A stretch of DNA of 64,000 bases, from assembly GCF_010470675.1 (NCBI RefSeq), contig NZ_VOIQ01000002.1, positions 186,001 through 250,000 of the forward strand, in the 5' to 3' direction. Made by a program: the position numbers and the translations under genes. Positions 1-9,348 of the stretch are shown in pieces (positions within the stretch are counted from its first letter, which is position 1; every line of letters starts with the position of its first letter). The notes under the pieces are model-generated. The model saw only the letters and a program-made list of their open reading frames with translations, was not told the DNA's origin and did not search any database. The stretch comes from Desulfovibrio sp. JC010 (GTDB lineage Bacteria > Desulfobacterota > Desulfovibrionia > Desulfovibrionales > Desulfovibrionaceae).

Positions 1-438
1 TACAACGCCGTTACTCCTTCCTCCGGCAGGGTTCTTTCCGGGGGTCTGGATGCCAACGCCATGCAGCGTCCCAAAAGATTCTTCGGCGCAGCCCGTAACA
101 TTGAAGAAGGCGGCAGCCTGACCATCATCGCCACCGCTCTCATTGATACCGGCTCCCGCATGGACGAAGTCATCTTTGAAGAATTCAAGGGTACCGGCAA
201 CATGGACCTCTATCTGGACCGCAAGCTTGCTGAAAAACGTGTATTCCCGGCTATCGACATCAACCGTTCCGGCACACGCAAGGAAGAACTCCTCCTTGAT
301 GACGGAGTACTCAACAAGGTCTGGATCCTGCGCAAACTGCTTGCCCCCATGAACTCCATCGATTCCATGGAATTCCTGCTCGACAAGATGAAGGGCACCA
401 AAAACAATGAAGAATTCTTCGATATGATGGGCAAATAG
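1..438 (+). CDS. rho: Transcription termination factor Rho, C-terminal part (5' end outside window)
   Basis: The reading frame is open from the first base and ends at TAG 436-438, giving the last 145 residues. It matches the C-terminal ATPase core of Rho, the hexameric RNA helicase that ends transcription of untranslated RNA. Visible marks are the segment [14 protein letters not shown] (the Q-loop region), then [19 protein letters not shown] and the R-loop region [11 protein letters not shown], followed by the family ending with [19 protein letters not shown]. An intrinsic hairpin terminator follows the stop codon. Walker A and B lie outside the window, so intactness of the whole gene cannot be judged. 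Confidence 0.97.
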   Translation, partial: YNAVTPSSGRVLSGGLDANAMQRPKRFFGAARNIEEGGSLTIIATALIDTGSRMDEVIFEEFKGTGNMDLYLDRKLAEKRVFPAIDINRSGTRKEELLLDDGVLNKVWILRKLLAPMNSIDSMEFLLDKMKGTKNNEEFFDMMGK

Positions 439-463
439 CCAATCCGCTATCCAAAGAAATATC

Positions 464-498
464 GCCCCCGTGAGTTCTGCTCACGGGGGCTTCTTTTT
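464..498 (+). terminator. Intrinsic terminator after rho
   Basis: An 11-bp perfect stem (GCCCCCGTGAG at 464-474 pairing with 480-490), a five-base loop and a T-rich tract at 491-498. Confidence 0.9.
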
Positions 499-591
499 AT
501 ATACTTTCTTTACAAGCTGCGGTTCAAAACTTACTCTCTTCCATATGAATTTGAATCATCAACACCGCCGCTAAATCCGGCAAATTTTAAT

Positions 592-2067
592 ATGAATTTC
601 AGAAACAAAATTTTCCTCCAGAGCACCACACTGATCCTGATCTTTTTTTTCAGTTTCTGTATAACCCCGCAGGCCACAGCAAACTCACTTTTCGGCGATT
701 TCACAGTCAGTGATGAAATCAAACTCGGTAAAGAATTCGACAAAATGGTCCGCAGCAGGCTGCCCATCATCCTCGACCCCCAGATTGACGGATATGTTAA
801 AAGACTTGTTGCACGGGTAGCCAAGCATATACCGCCCCAGCCTTTCCCCATCAAAGCCACGGTAATTCGCAACAATGCCATGAATGCCTTCGCTGTTCCG
901 GGGGGCTATGTTTATGTCTTCACCGGACTTATTCTGAATATGAAGCACGAAAGCGAGCTTGCCGCTGTTATCGGGCACGAACTCGCACACGTAACTCTGC
1001 GTCATGCCGCCCGGCGTATTGAAAAAATGAAAATGGTAAATATGGCCAGCATGCTCGGCACTCTGGCCGGAATGCTGATTGGCATAGCCGGCGGCGGGGC
1101 TAGTATGGGCAATCTGGGACAGGCCATTGCAATGGGATCCCTGGGCGGGGCGCAAGGAGCATACCTGAGCTACACTCAGGAGAACGAGCGTGAAGCCGAC
1201 CATCTGGGCATGAACTACCTTGTTGCCTCAGGTTACAACCCGCAAAGCATGGTTGACGGTTTCAAGGTCATGAAACAACGCCAGTGGCACATGAGCAACA
1301 CCAATATTCCCACATACCTGTCCACCCACCCCGGCCTTGATACCCGTATCGCTTATCTGGAGAACAGGTTCACGCGCATGCCTCCTGAATATTTCAAGCG
1401 AAAAAATGACGATGCGGAATTCCATAAGGTCCAAACCCTTATCCGCGCCAGACTGACTTCAACAGACGTGGCCCTGGCCTACTATCTGGCTATTCCGGAA
1501 AAAGAACGGACCTGCCTCGACCATCTGGGGCTGGGCATTGTCTACTCGCGCATGAAGAAGAACAAAAAGGCGGAGCAGGAATTCAAAAAAGCCAACGAAC
1601 TCTGTCCCGGAGACCCCCTCATTTTGCGTGAAGAAGGACGCTTTTATTTTAATATAGGAGACATGGATAAAGCTTCACCGCTGCTGCACCAGGCCTACCT
1701 GCGCGCCCCCACTGATGCCATGACTCTTTTTTTTATCGCCCGAATCGAAGGAGTGCGCAAAAATTACAAGCAGGCCATCCTGACCATGCGCAGGGTAGCG
1801 GAAATGGTTCCCCATGATCAGGAAATCCATTACCACCTTGGCCGCATGCTCGGAGAATCCGGCCACTATTTTCAGGCCCACGCCCAGCTTGCATATGCTG
1901 CTTTTTACGGACGCAATATGAAACAGGCTCAGTTCCATCTGCGCAAAGCCGAAGGACTGGCCAAAACTAAAAAACAACGCGAAGAGCTTAAAAAGCTGCA
2001 GGAAACCATCAATCCCAAGCCGCCGGAAGAACAGAAAGAGAAAAACGAGAAAAAAAAGGAGGAGTAA
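592..2067 (+). CDS. BepA-like periplasmic M48 metalloprotease with TPR repeats
   Basis: A 491-residue exported zinc metalloprotease with a C-terminal TPR region, the layout of BepA (YfgC), which maintains outer-membrane proteins and LPS assembly in the periplasm of enteric bacteria. An N-terminal hydrophobic signal segment covers about residues 8-30 with a plausible cleavage site after ATA. The zinc motif HELAH is at 129-133 and the third ligand Glu at about 201 (NEREADHLG). Residues from about 290 to 460 read as TPR helices, and the last 30 residues are a Lys/Glu-rich tail. Length is typical. The gene stands alone between the rho terminator and ribF. Substrate is unknown; the enteric role is only an analogy. 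Confidence 0.88.
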   Translation: MNFRNKIFLQSTTLILIFFFSFCITPQATANSLFGDFTVSDEIKLGKEFDKMVRSRLPIILDPQIDGYVKRLVARVAKHIPPQPFPIKATVIRNNAMNAFAVPGGYVYVFTGLILNMKHESELAAVIGHELAHVTLRHAARRIEKMKMVNMASMLGTLAGMLIGIAGGGASMGNLGQAIAMGSLGGAQGAYLSYTQENEREADHLGMNYLVASGYNPQSMVDGFKVMKQRQWHMSNTNIPTYLSTHPGLDTRIAYLENRFTRMPPEYFKRKNDDAEFHKVQTLIRARLTSTDVALAYYLAIPEKERTCLDHLGLGIVYSRMKKNKKAEQEFKKANELCPGDPLILREEGRFYFNIGDMDKASPLLHQAYLRAPTDAMTLFFIARIEGVRKNYKQAILTMRRVAEMVPHDQEIHYHLGRMLGESGHYFQAHAQLAYAAFYGRNMKQAQFHLRKAEGLAKTKKQREELKKLQETINPKPPEEQKEKNEKKKEE

Positions 2068-2226
2068 TTACACCCTCAAAACACAAACACCACAAGGTCT
2101 TGTTTTAGATGGATTTATTTAGCAACTCATTTTTACCGGACCACCCCGGACATCTTGAATGATATATGGTTTTAATGTACAGGTTTTCGTTTCTACAATC
2201 TTTCGCCAATAAAAAGTGAAGCGAAC

Positions 2227-3204
2227 ATGATCATCGCAAAATCAATAAATGAAATAGTAAAGCCTGAACAAGGCACATGTGTAACAATCGGAAACTTTGA
2301 CGGTGTCCATAAAGGGCACCAGAAGCTGATCAGCTCCACCTGCAAAAAAGCAAAGGCCAACGGGCTTGCCAGCGTGGTGGTAACTTTCGATCCCCACCCG
2401 CTGCGGGTGCTGGTCAACAGCAAAACCCCGCCGTTCATCACCCTGACTTCCCAGAAGCTGGAACTCATTGCCCTGCATAAGCCGGATATTGTTCTGGCCC
2501 TGAATTTCACCAAAGAAATGGCCGCCCTTTCCCCGGAAGAATTCATCAAGCAGTACCTCATCGATCCGCTGAATATGAAAGAGATGGTTGTGGGCTATGA
2601 TTACGCTCTGGGCAAAGGCCGCAGCGGCAACTACGAAACCCTTGTCGAACTGGGCATCAAACATAAATACGATATTGAGAGACTCGATCCGGTGATCATC
2701 AACGATGCCGTGGTCAGCTCTTCACGCATCCGCGATATGGTCAGCGAAGGCAATGTCTGGGACGTACGCCCCCTGCTGGGACGTTTCTATCAGGTTCGCG
2801 GCGAAGTGGTTCACGGCATGAACAGAGGCGGACGTCTGCTCGGCTTCCCCACTGCCAACATCAAGCTCGAAGACGAACTTTTCCCCAAAAAAGGGGTCTA
2901 TGCCATCCGCGTGGAAGTTGAAGGCAAGGTCCTGCCCGGTGTCGCCAACATCGGCAAGAACCCCACTTTCGGCAACGAAGCCCTTTCCGTGGAAGCGCAT
3001 ATTCTCGACTTTTCCGAAGATATTTACGGCAAGGATATCCGGGTCCATTTCATTCAGCGCATCCGTTCCGAAAAGAAATTCAACGGACTGGATGAACTTA
3101 AGGAACGTATCGGAATTGACATCGGTCTGGCCCGTGAAATCCTCTCATACCCTGAATCACAGGTCCGTCCCGGACTGCACCTGTCAGAATCAGGAGCAGA
3201 ATAA
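2227..3204 (+). CDS. ribF: Bifunctional riboflavin kinase / FAD synthetase RibF
   Basis: A 325-residue protein that phosphorylates riboflavin to FMN and adenylylates FMN to FAD. The N-terminal nucleotidyltransferase domain carries GNFDGVHKGHQ (about 22-32, the HxGH-type ATP site). The C-terminal flavokinase domain carries GRLLGFPTANI (about 200-210), the PTAN signature, and a conserved KNPTFG segment. Length agrees with bacterial RibF. The stop codon shares one base with the start codon of the downstream ClC gene (TAATG), so the two are very probably translated from one transcript. Only a weak Shine-Dalgarno sequence is seen before the ATG. Confidence 0.96.
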   Translation: MIIAKSINEIVKPEQGTCVTIGNFDGVHKGHQKLISSTCKKAKANGLASVVVTFDPHPLRVLVNSKTPPFITLTSQKLELIALHKPDIVLALNFTKEMAALSPEEFIKQYLIDPLNMKEMVVGYDYALGKGRSGNYETLVELGIKHKYDIERLDPVIINDAVVSSSRIRDMVSEGNVWDVRPLLGRFYQVRGEVVHGMNRGGRLLGFPTANIKLEDELFPKKGVYAIRVEVEGKVLPGVANIGKNPTFGNEALSVEAHILDFSEDIYGKDIRVHFIQRIRSEKKFNGLDELKERIGIDIGLAREILSYPESQVRPGLHLSESGAE

Positions 3205-5021
3205 TGAGTCCTTTCCTCAGTGTAAGTACATGGAAAGATCTCGCCCGCTCCTACCGTAATGTCAGCCACTTCCGCTGGCTGGTGCTCGGTATTGTGGTCG
3301 GTGTCCTTTCCGGCATCGTGGCCGTGCTTTTCTTCGGCGCGGTGGAACTGGGCAAATACTTTTTCATGAGCCAGCTGGCCGGACTTTCCCTGCCTGCTCC
3401 GGAAGGTGAAGAACTTTTCCATGGTCACGCCGGGGAACAGCTGCGCACCTGGACCATCCCTATCTGCCTGACCATTGTCGGCCTGATTACCGGGTGGCTG
3501 GTCAACAAATACATCCCCGAAACAATTTCCGGCGGCACTGACGGTACCGACGCCACCATCAAATGCTTCCATCAGGGCGGCGGCCTCATGAAGCCCATAG
3601 TGCCCGTAATCAAAGGAATCAGCTCTGTTTTCACCATTTCCTGCGGTGGTAGTGCAGGCCGCGAAGGCCCCATCACCCAGATGGGAGCCGGGGTCGGCTC
3701 ATGGCTGGCCCAGAAGCTGAAACTTTCCACCAAGGAACGCCGTATCCTGCTTCTTGCCGGTGCAGCGGGCGGACTGGGTGCAATCTTCCGCGCCCCGCTG
3801 GGCGGCGCGCTCACCGCCATTGAGGTCATCTACCGCGAGGACTTTGAATCCGAGGCCATCCTGCCTTCGGTCATCTCCTCGGTAGTCTCCTATTCCCTGT
3901 TCACACTTTTCTACGGCACAGAACCCATCTTCGGCATACCGCGCTTTGTTTTCCACGACCCGCGGGAACTTATCTTCTACGTGGCTCTGGCCTTTGCCTG
4001 CACCTTTGCAGGCTGGATGTACATCCGCACCTTCCGTTTCATCAAATATTCCGTCTTCTACCAGATCAAAGACCGGGTCGGCCTCATGTGGGCCACCGGA
4101 CTCGGCGGTCTGATGATGGGACTCATGGGTATGTTCTTTCCGCAGGTGCTCACCGGGGGCTACGGCTGGCTGGAGATGGCCATCATGGGTGAAATCCCGC
4201 TCATGATGATGATCGCCATCGTCATCGGCAAGACCGTTGCCACCTCCATGACCATCGGTTCCGGAATGTCCGGCGGTATGTTCGCGCCCGCTCTTTTCGT
4301 GGGCGGCATGTCCGGCGGTATCGTGGGCCAGATTGCCGGAAAATATTACCCGGACATCGTCACCCAGCCCGGCGGATACGTACTGGTCGGCATGGCCGCA
4401 TTCTTCGCCGGGGTGGCAAAAGCCCCCATCGGCCCGCTGATCATGGTCTGCGAGCTCACACAGGGTTACGGTCTGCTGGCTCCGCTCATGCTCGCCTCCG
4501 CACTGTGCATCGTGCTCGGCCGCAGCTTCTCCCTCTACGAACATCAGGTGGAAAGTAAATTCGATTCCCCGGCCCATATCGAGGACAAGACCATCAACAT
4601 CCTTGAGGGCTTACACGTGGAAACCCACTACAAACCGGGCCGCGTAACCACCCTTGAAGAAGGAACCACGCTCAAGGCGTTGACCGATATCATCGCCAAC
4701 ACCAACGAGCTCTACTTCCCGGTCAAAAACGACGACGGAGTGATCACCGGAATCCTGACTATTCAGAACGTCAGGAACCATCTCTTCAACCCGGATCTCT
4801 TCGACCTCATCCTCGCCAAGGACCTCGCCACCAAACCGGCGACCCTCAAGGCCGATGACGACCTCTACACCGCCCTGCTCCAATTCGTGGACAGCGACTA
4901 CGGGCAGATTCCGGTTGTAAGTGAGGACGATCCCAACAAAATCATCGGGATCATCAACAGGGAGAACGTTTTCCGGGCTTATGCAAAGGCTGTCCGGGAG
5001 TTACGGGAGGCTGCGGAGTAA
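3204..5021 (+). CDS. ClC-type chloride channel/antiporter with C-terminal CBS pair
   Basis: A 605-residue integral membrane protein of the ClC family followed by two CBS domains (about residues 475-600), which usually bind adenine nucleotides. The anion-pathway motif GREGP is at 152-156 with the gating glutamate at 154, and the second filter motif reads GGMFAPALFVGG. The first filter motif, normally GSGIPE, is replaced around 107-115 by a GGTDGTDAT sequence, so the serine that coordinates the central anion is not obvious. The gene overlaps ribF by one base. Whether it is a channel or an H+-coupled exchanger, and for which anion, cannot be told from the sequence. Repeat R1 begins nine bases after the stop. 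Confidence 0.92.
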   Translation: MSPFLSVSTWKDLARSYRNVSHFRWLVLGIVVGVLSGIVAVLFFGAVELGKYFFMSQLAGLSLPAPEGEELFHGHAGEQLRTWTIPICLTIVGLITGWLVNKYIPETISGGTDGTDATIKCFHQGGGLMKPIVPVIKGISSVFTISCGGSAGREGPITQMGAGVGSWLAQKLKLSTKERRILLLAGAAGGLGAIFRAPLGGALTAIEVIYREDFESEAILPSVISSVVSYSLFTLFYGTEPIFGIPRFVFHDPRELIFYVALAFACTFAGWMYIRTFRFIKYSVFYQIKDRVGLMWATGLGGLMMGLMGMFFPQVLTGGYGWLEMAIMGEIPLMMMIAIVIGKTVATSMTIGSGMSGGMFAPALFVGGMSGGIVGQIAGKYYPDIVTQPGGYVLVGMAAFFAGVAKAPIGPLIMVCELTQGYGLLAPLMLASALCIVLGRSFSLYEHQVESKFDSPAHIEDKTINILEGLHVETHYKPGRVTTLEEGTTLKALTDIIANTNELYFPVKNDDGVITGILTIQNVRNHLFNPDLFDLILAKDLATKPATLKADDDLYTALLQFVDSDYGQIPVVSEDDPNKIIGIINRENVFRAYAKAVRELREAAE

Positions 5022-5030
5022 GACTGAGTT

Positions 5031-5106
5031 GATGCGCTTCGCGCTTTTGTTGGACGGATTTCGCCTCCGGCGGCCAAAGGGACTAAGCCCCTTTGGAATC
5101 CCTATT
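5031..5106 (+). repeat. Interspersed repeat copy R1 (long form)
   Basis: Head module GATGCGCTTCGCGCTTTT, then TTTCGCCTCCGGCGGC, then a hairpin with arms CCAAAGGG / CCCTTTGG, then GAATCCCTATT. It lies nine bases after the ClC stop codon in the sense orientation. The hairpin arms differ from those of most other copies but still pair. Confidence 0.85.
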
Positions 5107-5115
5107 AGGTAAGAA

Positions 5116-5155
5116 AAAAGCTCCCTCTTGCGATTGCAGGAGGGAGCTTTCGAAT
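5116..5155. terminator. Bidirectional intrinsic terminator between clc and the minus-strand hypothetical
   Basis: Perfect stem GCTCCCTC (5120-5127) with 5140-5147, extended by A/T pairs so that a T tract is present on both strands. It serves converging genes. Confidence 0.8.
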
Positions 5156-5171
5156 TTTCTACGGAAAAAAT

Positions 5172-5957
5172 TTAAACAACTTCATCAACATAGGTCCCCG
5201 GAGGAGGCACTGCACCTACAGCAGAACTCCCCCCTTCTACTGTCTGAGTAGAATCCCCGGTCAACTCCACCTTCTTTTCACTATCAGGCTCAACAGCACC
5301 GGCTGCCGCCAACGTACTAACCTGCTCCGCAGCCTGAACATTCCCGGTCACAGTCTGTCCCTCTTCCGGTTCGTTGCCTTTAAGCACCTTCTCACTTTGG
5401 GATTCAGTTGCTTCTTCAGCTTTCTCGGCAATCTCTTCAGTCATTTTTGCGGGATCAGGGTCAGTATCAACGATTTTCTTACTGCCCTCGGGAGTAAGTT
5501 TTTCTTCGATCTTTTCTTCGGTCTTCTTCTCCTGTTCCTCTTCCCGCTCCTTGCGATCTTCTTCGATCTTCTCTTCCATCTTTTCGCCGGTGTAATCTTC
5601 GGCTTCATCCTTTGCAGCCCTTTCCGCTTTCATGCCCACAAGCATTAACGCAGCATTATTACCCGGAAATTTAGCTCTCACCAGGTCAGCTTCGGCTTTA
5701 TACACATCAACCACATTCTGCATGCGGTTGCGGAAATCATTATCTATATCAAAGGCGGTCATCATCCCTGTAATATACCGGGACTCTTCGCGGTCATGCT
5801 TGAAAAAGCTGTCCGCCATCATATTGCGCTGGGAAAAAGAATGGCCCTGCGGTTCCCGTTCGACCACTTGCTGATGAGTTGAATTTTCCTCTTCAGCAAC
5901 TTCCTGTTTCATATTGAAAATATTAAATTTAAAGCCCGAAGATTCACCGATTCTCAT
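5172..5957 (-). CDS. Hypothetical acidic, coiled-coil-rich protein
   Basis: I do not recognise this 261-residue protein. There is no signal peptide or membrane segment. The N-terminal half (to about residue 110) has ordinary composition and may fold. Residues about 112-165 are a run of Glu/Lys/Arg typical of a charged helix or coiled coil. The remaining part is rich in Glu, Thr, Ser and Gly and ends in a proline/glycine segment, which suggests disorder. A good ribosome-binding site (GGAGG) lies just upstream of the ATG at 5957, and a bidirectional terminator lies after the stop, so it is a real transcription unit. Function unknown. Confidence 0.75.
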   Translation of the reverse strand: MRIGESSGFKFNIFNMKQEVAEEENSTHQQVVEREPQGHSFSQRNMMADSFFKHDREESRYITGMMTAFDIDNDFRNRMQNVVDVYKAEADLVRAKFPGNNAALMLVGMKAERAAKDEAEDYTGEKMEEKIEEDRKEREEEQEKKTEEKIEEKLTPEGSKKIVDTDPDPAKMTEEIAEKAEEATESQSEKVLKGNEPEEGQTVTGNVQAAEQVSTLAAAGAVEPDSEKKVELTGDSTQTVEGGSSAVGAVPPPGTYVDEVV

Positions 5958-6146
5958 GGCTGGCCTCCGTATATTTTTTTAGACCGCGGATCGTGTATTA
6001 ATATTATTTTCGGCATAAATTGATATTTCTTTAGGTTGAGGACCAAATTTCCCCTCCCCCCTTGCCATCCCCCCCAAAGGCATTATCTTCTGGTAACTCA
6101 AAATTTCACCCCTCTATCAAGACCTAACCTCCCGCCAATACTGGCA

Positions 6147-6248
6147 GCGAAGCTTATTAAAAGGTTTTGGGATTCTTAAACCCTTTTGCAAAAGGGTTTA
6201 AGCCGCCGGAGGCGAAATCAGTTCGACAAAAAGCGCGCAGCGCAACAC
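6147..6248 (-). repeat. Interspersed repeat copy R2 (long form), upstream of hslV
   Basis: Read on the minus strand: head with GCGCGCTTTTT, the box TTTCGCCTCCGGCGGC, a 13-bp hairpin (CTTAAACCCTTTT / AAAAGGGTTTAAG, loop GC), the link GAATCCCAAAACC, then TTTTAATAAGCTTCGCTGCC. It fills the hslV leader in reverse orientation. The rest of the 5958-6146 gap is A/T-rich with C-rich runs and holds no gene I can see. Confidence 0.9.
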
Positions 6249-6271
6249 ATACGAGAATTCAGGAGCTAAAT

Positions 6272-6811
6272 ATGGAAATGAGAGGAACAACCATTCTGGC
6301 CGTTAAGGACGATAAAGGCACTGCCATGATCGGTGACGGTCAGGTCACTATGGGACAGGCTGTGGTCATGAAACATTCCGCAGTCAAGGTCCGTACCCTT
6401 TACAATGATCAGGTTATCGCCGGATTCGCAGGGGCGACCGCAGATGCCTTCACCCTTTTTGAACGCTTTGAAAAGAAACTCAAAACCTACTCCGGCAACC
6501 TTGTGCGCTCCGCCGTTGAGATGGCTACCGACTGGCGCACTGATAAATTCCTGCGCAAGCTGGAAGCCATGATTATGGTTGCCGATGCCGAGCACATTCT
6601 CATCATCAGCGGTAACGGCGATGTTATCGAACCTGATGACGGTGTTGCGGCCATCGGTTCCGGCGGGTCTTATGCCCTTTCCGCTGCCCGTGCGCTCATG
6701 CGCAACACTGAGATGCCCGCAGCGGACATTGCCCGGAAATCCATGGAAATCGCCAGTGAAATCTGCGTTTACACCAACGACAATTTCGTTCTCAAAACCC
6801 TCGAAAAATAA
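6272..6811 (+). CDS. hslV: ATP-dependent protease peptidase subunit HslV
   Basis: A 179-residue N-terminal-nucleophile (threonine) peptidase, the proteolytic double ring of the HslUV cytoplasmic protease. I place the start at ATG 6272, six bases after the ribosome-binding site AGGAG (6261-6265). A longer in-frame start at 6167 would translate repeat R2 and is rejected. The protein begins [12 protein letters not shown], so a five-residue propeptide would be removed to expose the catalytic Thr6. Conserved segments include [36 protein letters not shown] and the IGSGG motif. Length is normal. hslU follows after 18 bases. Confidence 0.96.
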   Translation: MEMRGTTILAVKDDKGTAMIGDGQVTMGQAVVMKHSAVKVRTLYNDQVIAGFAGATADAFTLFERFEKKLKTYSGNLVRSAVEMATDWRTDKFLRKLEAMIMVADAEHILIISGNGDVIEPDDGVAAIGSGGSYALSAARALMRNTEMPAADIARKSMEIASEICVYTNDNFVLKTLEK

Positions 6812-6829
6812 AGACGCGAGTTACAAAAA

Positions 6830-8206
6830 ATGAGCAATCTTACACCTAGAGAAATCGTTTCTGAACTGGATAAATTCATCATCGGCCAGTCCGATGCAAA
6901 ACGGATGGTCGCCATTGCCATGCGTAACCGCTGGCGTCGTCAGCAGCTTCCGCCGGAACTGCGTGACGAAATCGCACCCAAAAACATCATCATGATGGGC
7001 CCCACCGGGGTCGGTAAAACAGAAATCGCCCGCCGTCTGGCAAAGCTGGCCGGATGCCCGTTCTTCAAGGTCGAAGCCACCAAATTTACTGAAGTTGGAT
7101 ATGTGGGCCGCGATGTGGAATCCATGGTCCGCGACCTTATGGAAATCGGCATCAACCTTGTGCGCAAGGAAGAAATGGAGAAGGTCAAAGTAAAGGCGGA
7201 AAAGCATGCTGAAGATGCCCTGCTCGACATTCTGCTGCCCTCCTCCAAGCCCAAACAGCCGGGCATGGGATTCTTCAACCCCGCAGCACCGGAAGAACAG
7301 CAGCAGGAACAGCCCACAGCGGACCAGTCCTCCACCCGTGAGAAATTCCGCAAAATGTGGCGCGAAGGCAAGCTGGACGAGCGTGAAGTTGAAATCGAAG
7401 TTTCCGTTCAGGGCGGAGGCGTGGAAATCATGTCCATGCCCGGTATGGAAGACATGGGCATGCAGGTCAATGACATGATCGGCAAGATGTTTCCCAATAA
7501 AAAGAAGATGCGTAAGGTCAAGATTCGCGAAGCTTACGATATCCTCATCCAGCAGGAATCCGACAAGCTCATCGACATGGACAATGTGGCCGAACTGGCC
7601 CGTGAACGTGTTGAACAGGGCGGCATTCTCTTCCTCGATGAAATCGACAAGATCGCCGGTAATCAGGAAGGCGGCGGCTCCGCAAATGTCTCCCGCGAAG
7701 GCGTGCAGCGCGACCTGCTGCCCGTGGTTGAAGGCTGCGTGGTCAACACCAAATACGGCATGGTCAAGACCGACCACATCCTGTTCATCTCTGCGGGAGC
7801 GTTCAGCTACGCCAAGCCCTCGGACCTGATCCCAGAGCTTCAGGGCCGTTTCCCCCTACGCGTGGAACTGACCTCTCTTGATAAGGACGACTTCTACCGC
7901 ATCCTCACCGAGCCGCAGAACGCCCTGACCGTTCAATACAAAGCCCTGCTGGAAACAGAAAACCTGACCATTGATTTCAGTAAGGAAGCACTGGAAGAAG
8001 TGGCCCTCAACGCCCAGAAATTCAATGAGGAAACTGAGAACATCGGAGCAAGAAGACTTTACACCATCATGGAAAAAATCCTCTCCGACCTCTCCTTTGA
8101 AGCCCCGGACCGTTCCGGTGATTCCATTGTTATTGATAAGGATTACGTGCAGGAAAAACTGCAGGATGTAACCGAAGACAGAGATCTTTCACGTTATATT
8201 CTGTAG
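6830..8206 (+). CDS. hslU: HslU, AAA+ unfoldase of the HslUV protease
   Basis: A 458-residue AAA+ ATPase that unfolds substrates and feeds them to HslV. Walker A is GPTGVGKT (about 58-65), Walker B with LFLDEIDKI lies near residue 265, and the sensor-2 motif [12 protein letters not shown] is in the C-terminal domain. The family-specific I domain, between the two Walker motifs, is of normal size. The C-terminal tail DLSRYIL is the conserved end that docks into HslV. It is co-transcribed with hslV, and an intrinsic terminator follows the stop. Confidence 0.97.
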   Translation: MSNLTPREIVSELDKFIIGQSDAKRMVAIAMRNRWRRQQLPPELRDEIAPKNIIMMGPTGVGKTEIARRLAKLAGCPFFKVEATKFTEVGYVGRDVESMVRDLMEIGINLVRKEEMEKVKVKAEKHAEDALLDILLPSSKPKQPGMGFFNPAAPEEQQQEQPTADQSSTREKFRKMWREGKLDEREVEIEVSVQGGGVEIMSMPGMEDMGMQVNDMIGKMFPNKKKMRKVKIREAYDILIQQESDKLIDMDNVAELARERVEQGGILFLDEIDKIAGNQEGGGSANVSREGVQRDLLPVVEGCVVNTKYGMVKTDHILFISAGAFSYAKPSDLIPELQGRFPLRVELTSLDKDDFYRILTEPQNALTVQYKALLETENLTIDFSKEALEEVALNAQKFNEETENIGARRLYTIMEKILSDLSFEAPDRSGDSIVIDKDYVQEKLQDVTEDRDLSRYIL

Positions 8207-8237
8207 CAGACAATATTATACGCATTTTATTAACAAT

Positions 8238-8273
8238 AAAGCGGGACAGTTGTAATTCTGTTCCGCTTTTTTA
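8238..8273 (+). terminator. Intrinsic terminator after hslVU
   Basis: A 12-bp stem (AAAGCGGGACAG at 8238-8249 with 8258-8269, one G-U pair), then a T run to 8272. Confidence 0.85.
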
Positions 8274-8369
8274 CCGTTTTTAGAAATTGAGCCCCATGCG
8301 GATATGTGCTATATGCTCAGTTTATTCAAGACGACACAATTTAAATAATATATTCCGGCAGATAACAAC

Positions 8370-9107
8370 ATGACAGCAAGCGCAGCAGCCCAGCCTAAAA
8401 TTAAAGGTACTTTTTCCACCAAATTAGTACAGGAAGTCGGGACCGGGACAACCAAAAGAAAGATTATCCAGTCCTTTCTGTACTATGCAGAAGAAAAAGA
8501 TAACGGCGAGATAGGCTTGCGCGTGCTCAATGAAAACAGCGTACCTTCCGGAGAAGAACAGACAATCAGCAAAGAAGAGTTGCTGGAATCGTTCACCCCT
8601 GAAGTGGAGCTGTATACCTCCACGGTCTACCCGGCCATGCAGCAACTCAACAAAGCTCTTGCCAAAGCCGACCGCCAGCGCAGACAGGGCAACACCTTCA
8701 CCGCCGAAGTCGAATACGGCAAAGCCCTGAACATCGACGAAGAAAACATCCGGGCCAATTTCGGTATCGGCCTCTGCTACCTTGACCGCAATGAAGCGGA
8801 AAAAGCCACAGACATCTTCAACACTCTCATTGAACTTGATGCCGCATTTGAAAATGACCATAAGCACCTGTTCAATGATTTCGGCATATCCCTGCGTAAA
8901 AACAAAATGCTTGATGAAGCCGTGCAATTTTATTCCAGAGCACTGGGCCTGACCGATAATGATGAGAACCTGTATTTCAACATGGCCCGCTGCATGTATG
9001 AAGGCGGCAAGAAAAAAGAAGCTCTGGATTATGCAGAAAAATGTCTGGCCATCAATCCGGAATCAAAACCCGCCCTGAAGCTTAAAAAACATCTGAGCAA
9101 AAAATAA
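8370..9107 (+). CDS. TPR-repeat protein, probably cytoplasmic
   Basis: A 245-residue protein with three or four TPR units from about residue 95 to the end; helices such as AEVEYGKALNIDEENIRANF and ENLYFNMARCMYEGG fit the repeat pattern. There is no signal peptide or membrane segment. The first 90 residues do not match a family I know. TPR domains mediate protein-protein contacts, so a scaffolding role is the most that can be said. It sits alone between two terminators, with a weak ribosome-binding site. Confidence 0.8.
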   Translation: MTASAAAQPKIKGTFSTKLVQEVGTGTTKRKIIQSFLYYAEEKDNGEIGLRVLNENSVPSGEEQTISKEELLESFTPEVELYTSTVYPAMQQLNKALAKADRQRRQGNTFTAEVEYGKALNIDEENIRANFGIGLCYLDRNEAEKATDIFNTLIELDAAFENDHKHLFNDFGISLRKNKMLDEAVQFYSRALGLTDNDENLYFNMARCMYEGGKKKEALDYAEKCLAINPESKPALKLKKHLSKK

Positions 9108-9144
9108 ATCGGCTTATCCGGCCCTTTTCATATTAATTTTCCTG

Positions 9145-9182
9145 AAGTCCTTCTTAATCACACATTAAGAAGGACTTTTTTT
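9145..9182 (+). terminator. Intrinsic terminator after the TPR gene
   Basis: A 14-bp stem (AAGTCCTTCTTAAT at 9145-9158 with 9164-9177) and a run of T residues. Confidence 0.88.
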
Positions 9183-9238
9183 CCGCCTTCCTTCCAAACA
9201 GACATTACAAACCCTTGATATAGCTTAATGTAAACTTT

Positions 9239-9254
9239 AGGCACACCCTTTGCT
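9239..9254 (+). promoter_or_regulatory. Sigma-54 (RpoN) promoter upstream of flgE
   Basis: The sequence AGGCACACCCTTTGCT has GG at 9240-9241 and GC at 9252-9253, exactly ten bases apart, and matches the TGGCAC-N5-TTGC consensus at all but the first base. It lies about 95 bases before the flgE start. Hook genes are commonly RpoN-dependent, so the match fits the context. Confidence 0.78.
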
Positions 9255-9348
9255 TAAATACCGGTACCGGACTTTTATTCCGGGTTACAGGTTTAACAGG
9301 TGCAGGCGGAGTCAACATTATAGCCGGCACCGATCAAGGAGTTTACAC

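Noticed and set aside
3699-4577. A 292-codon minus-strand frame within the ClC gene
   Set aside because: Composition is His/Gly/Asp-rich and antisense to a membrane protein gene with clear motifs.
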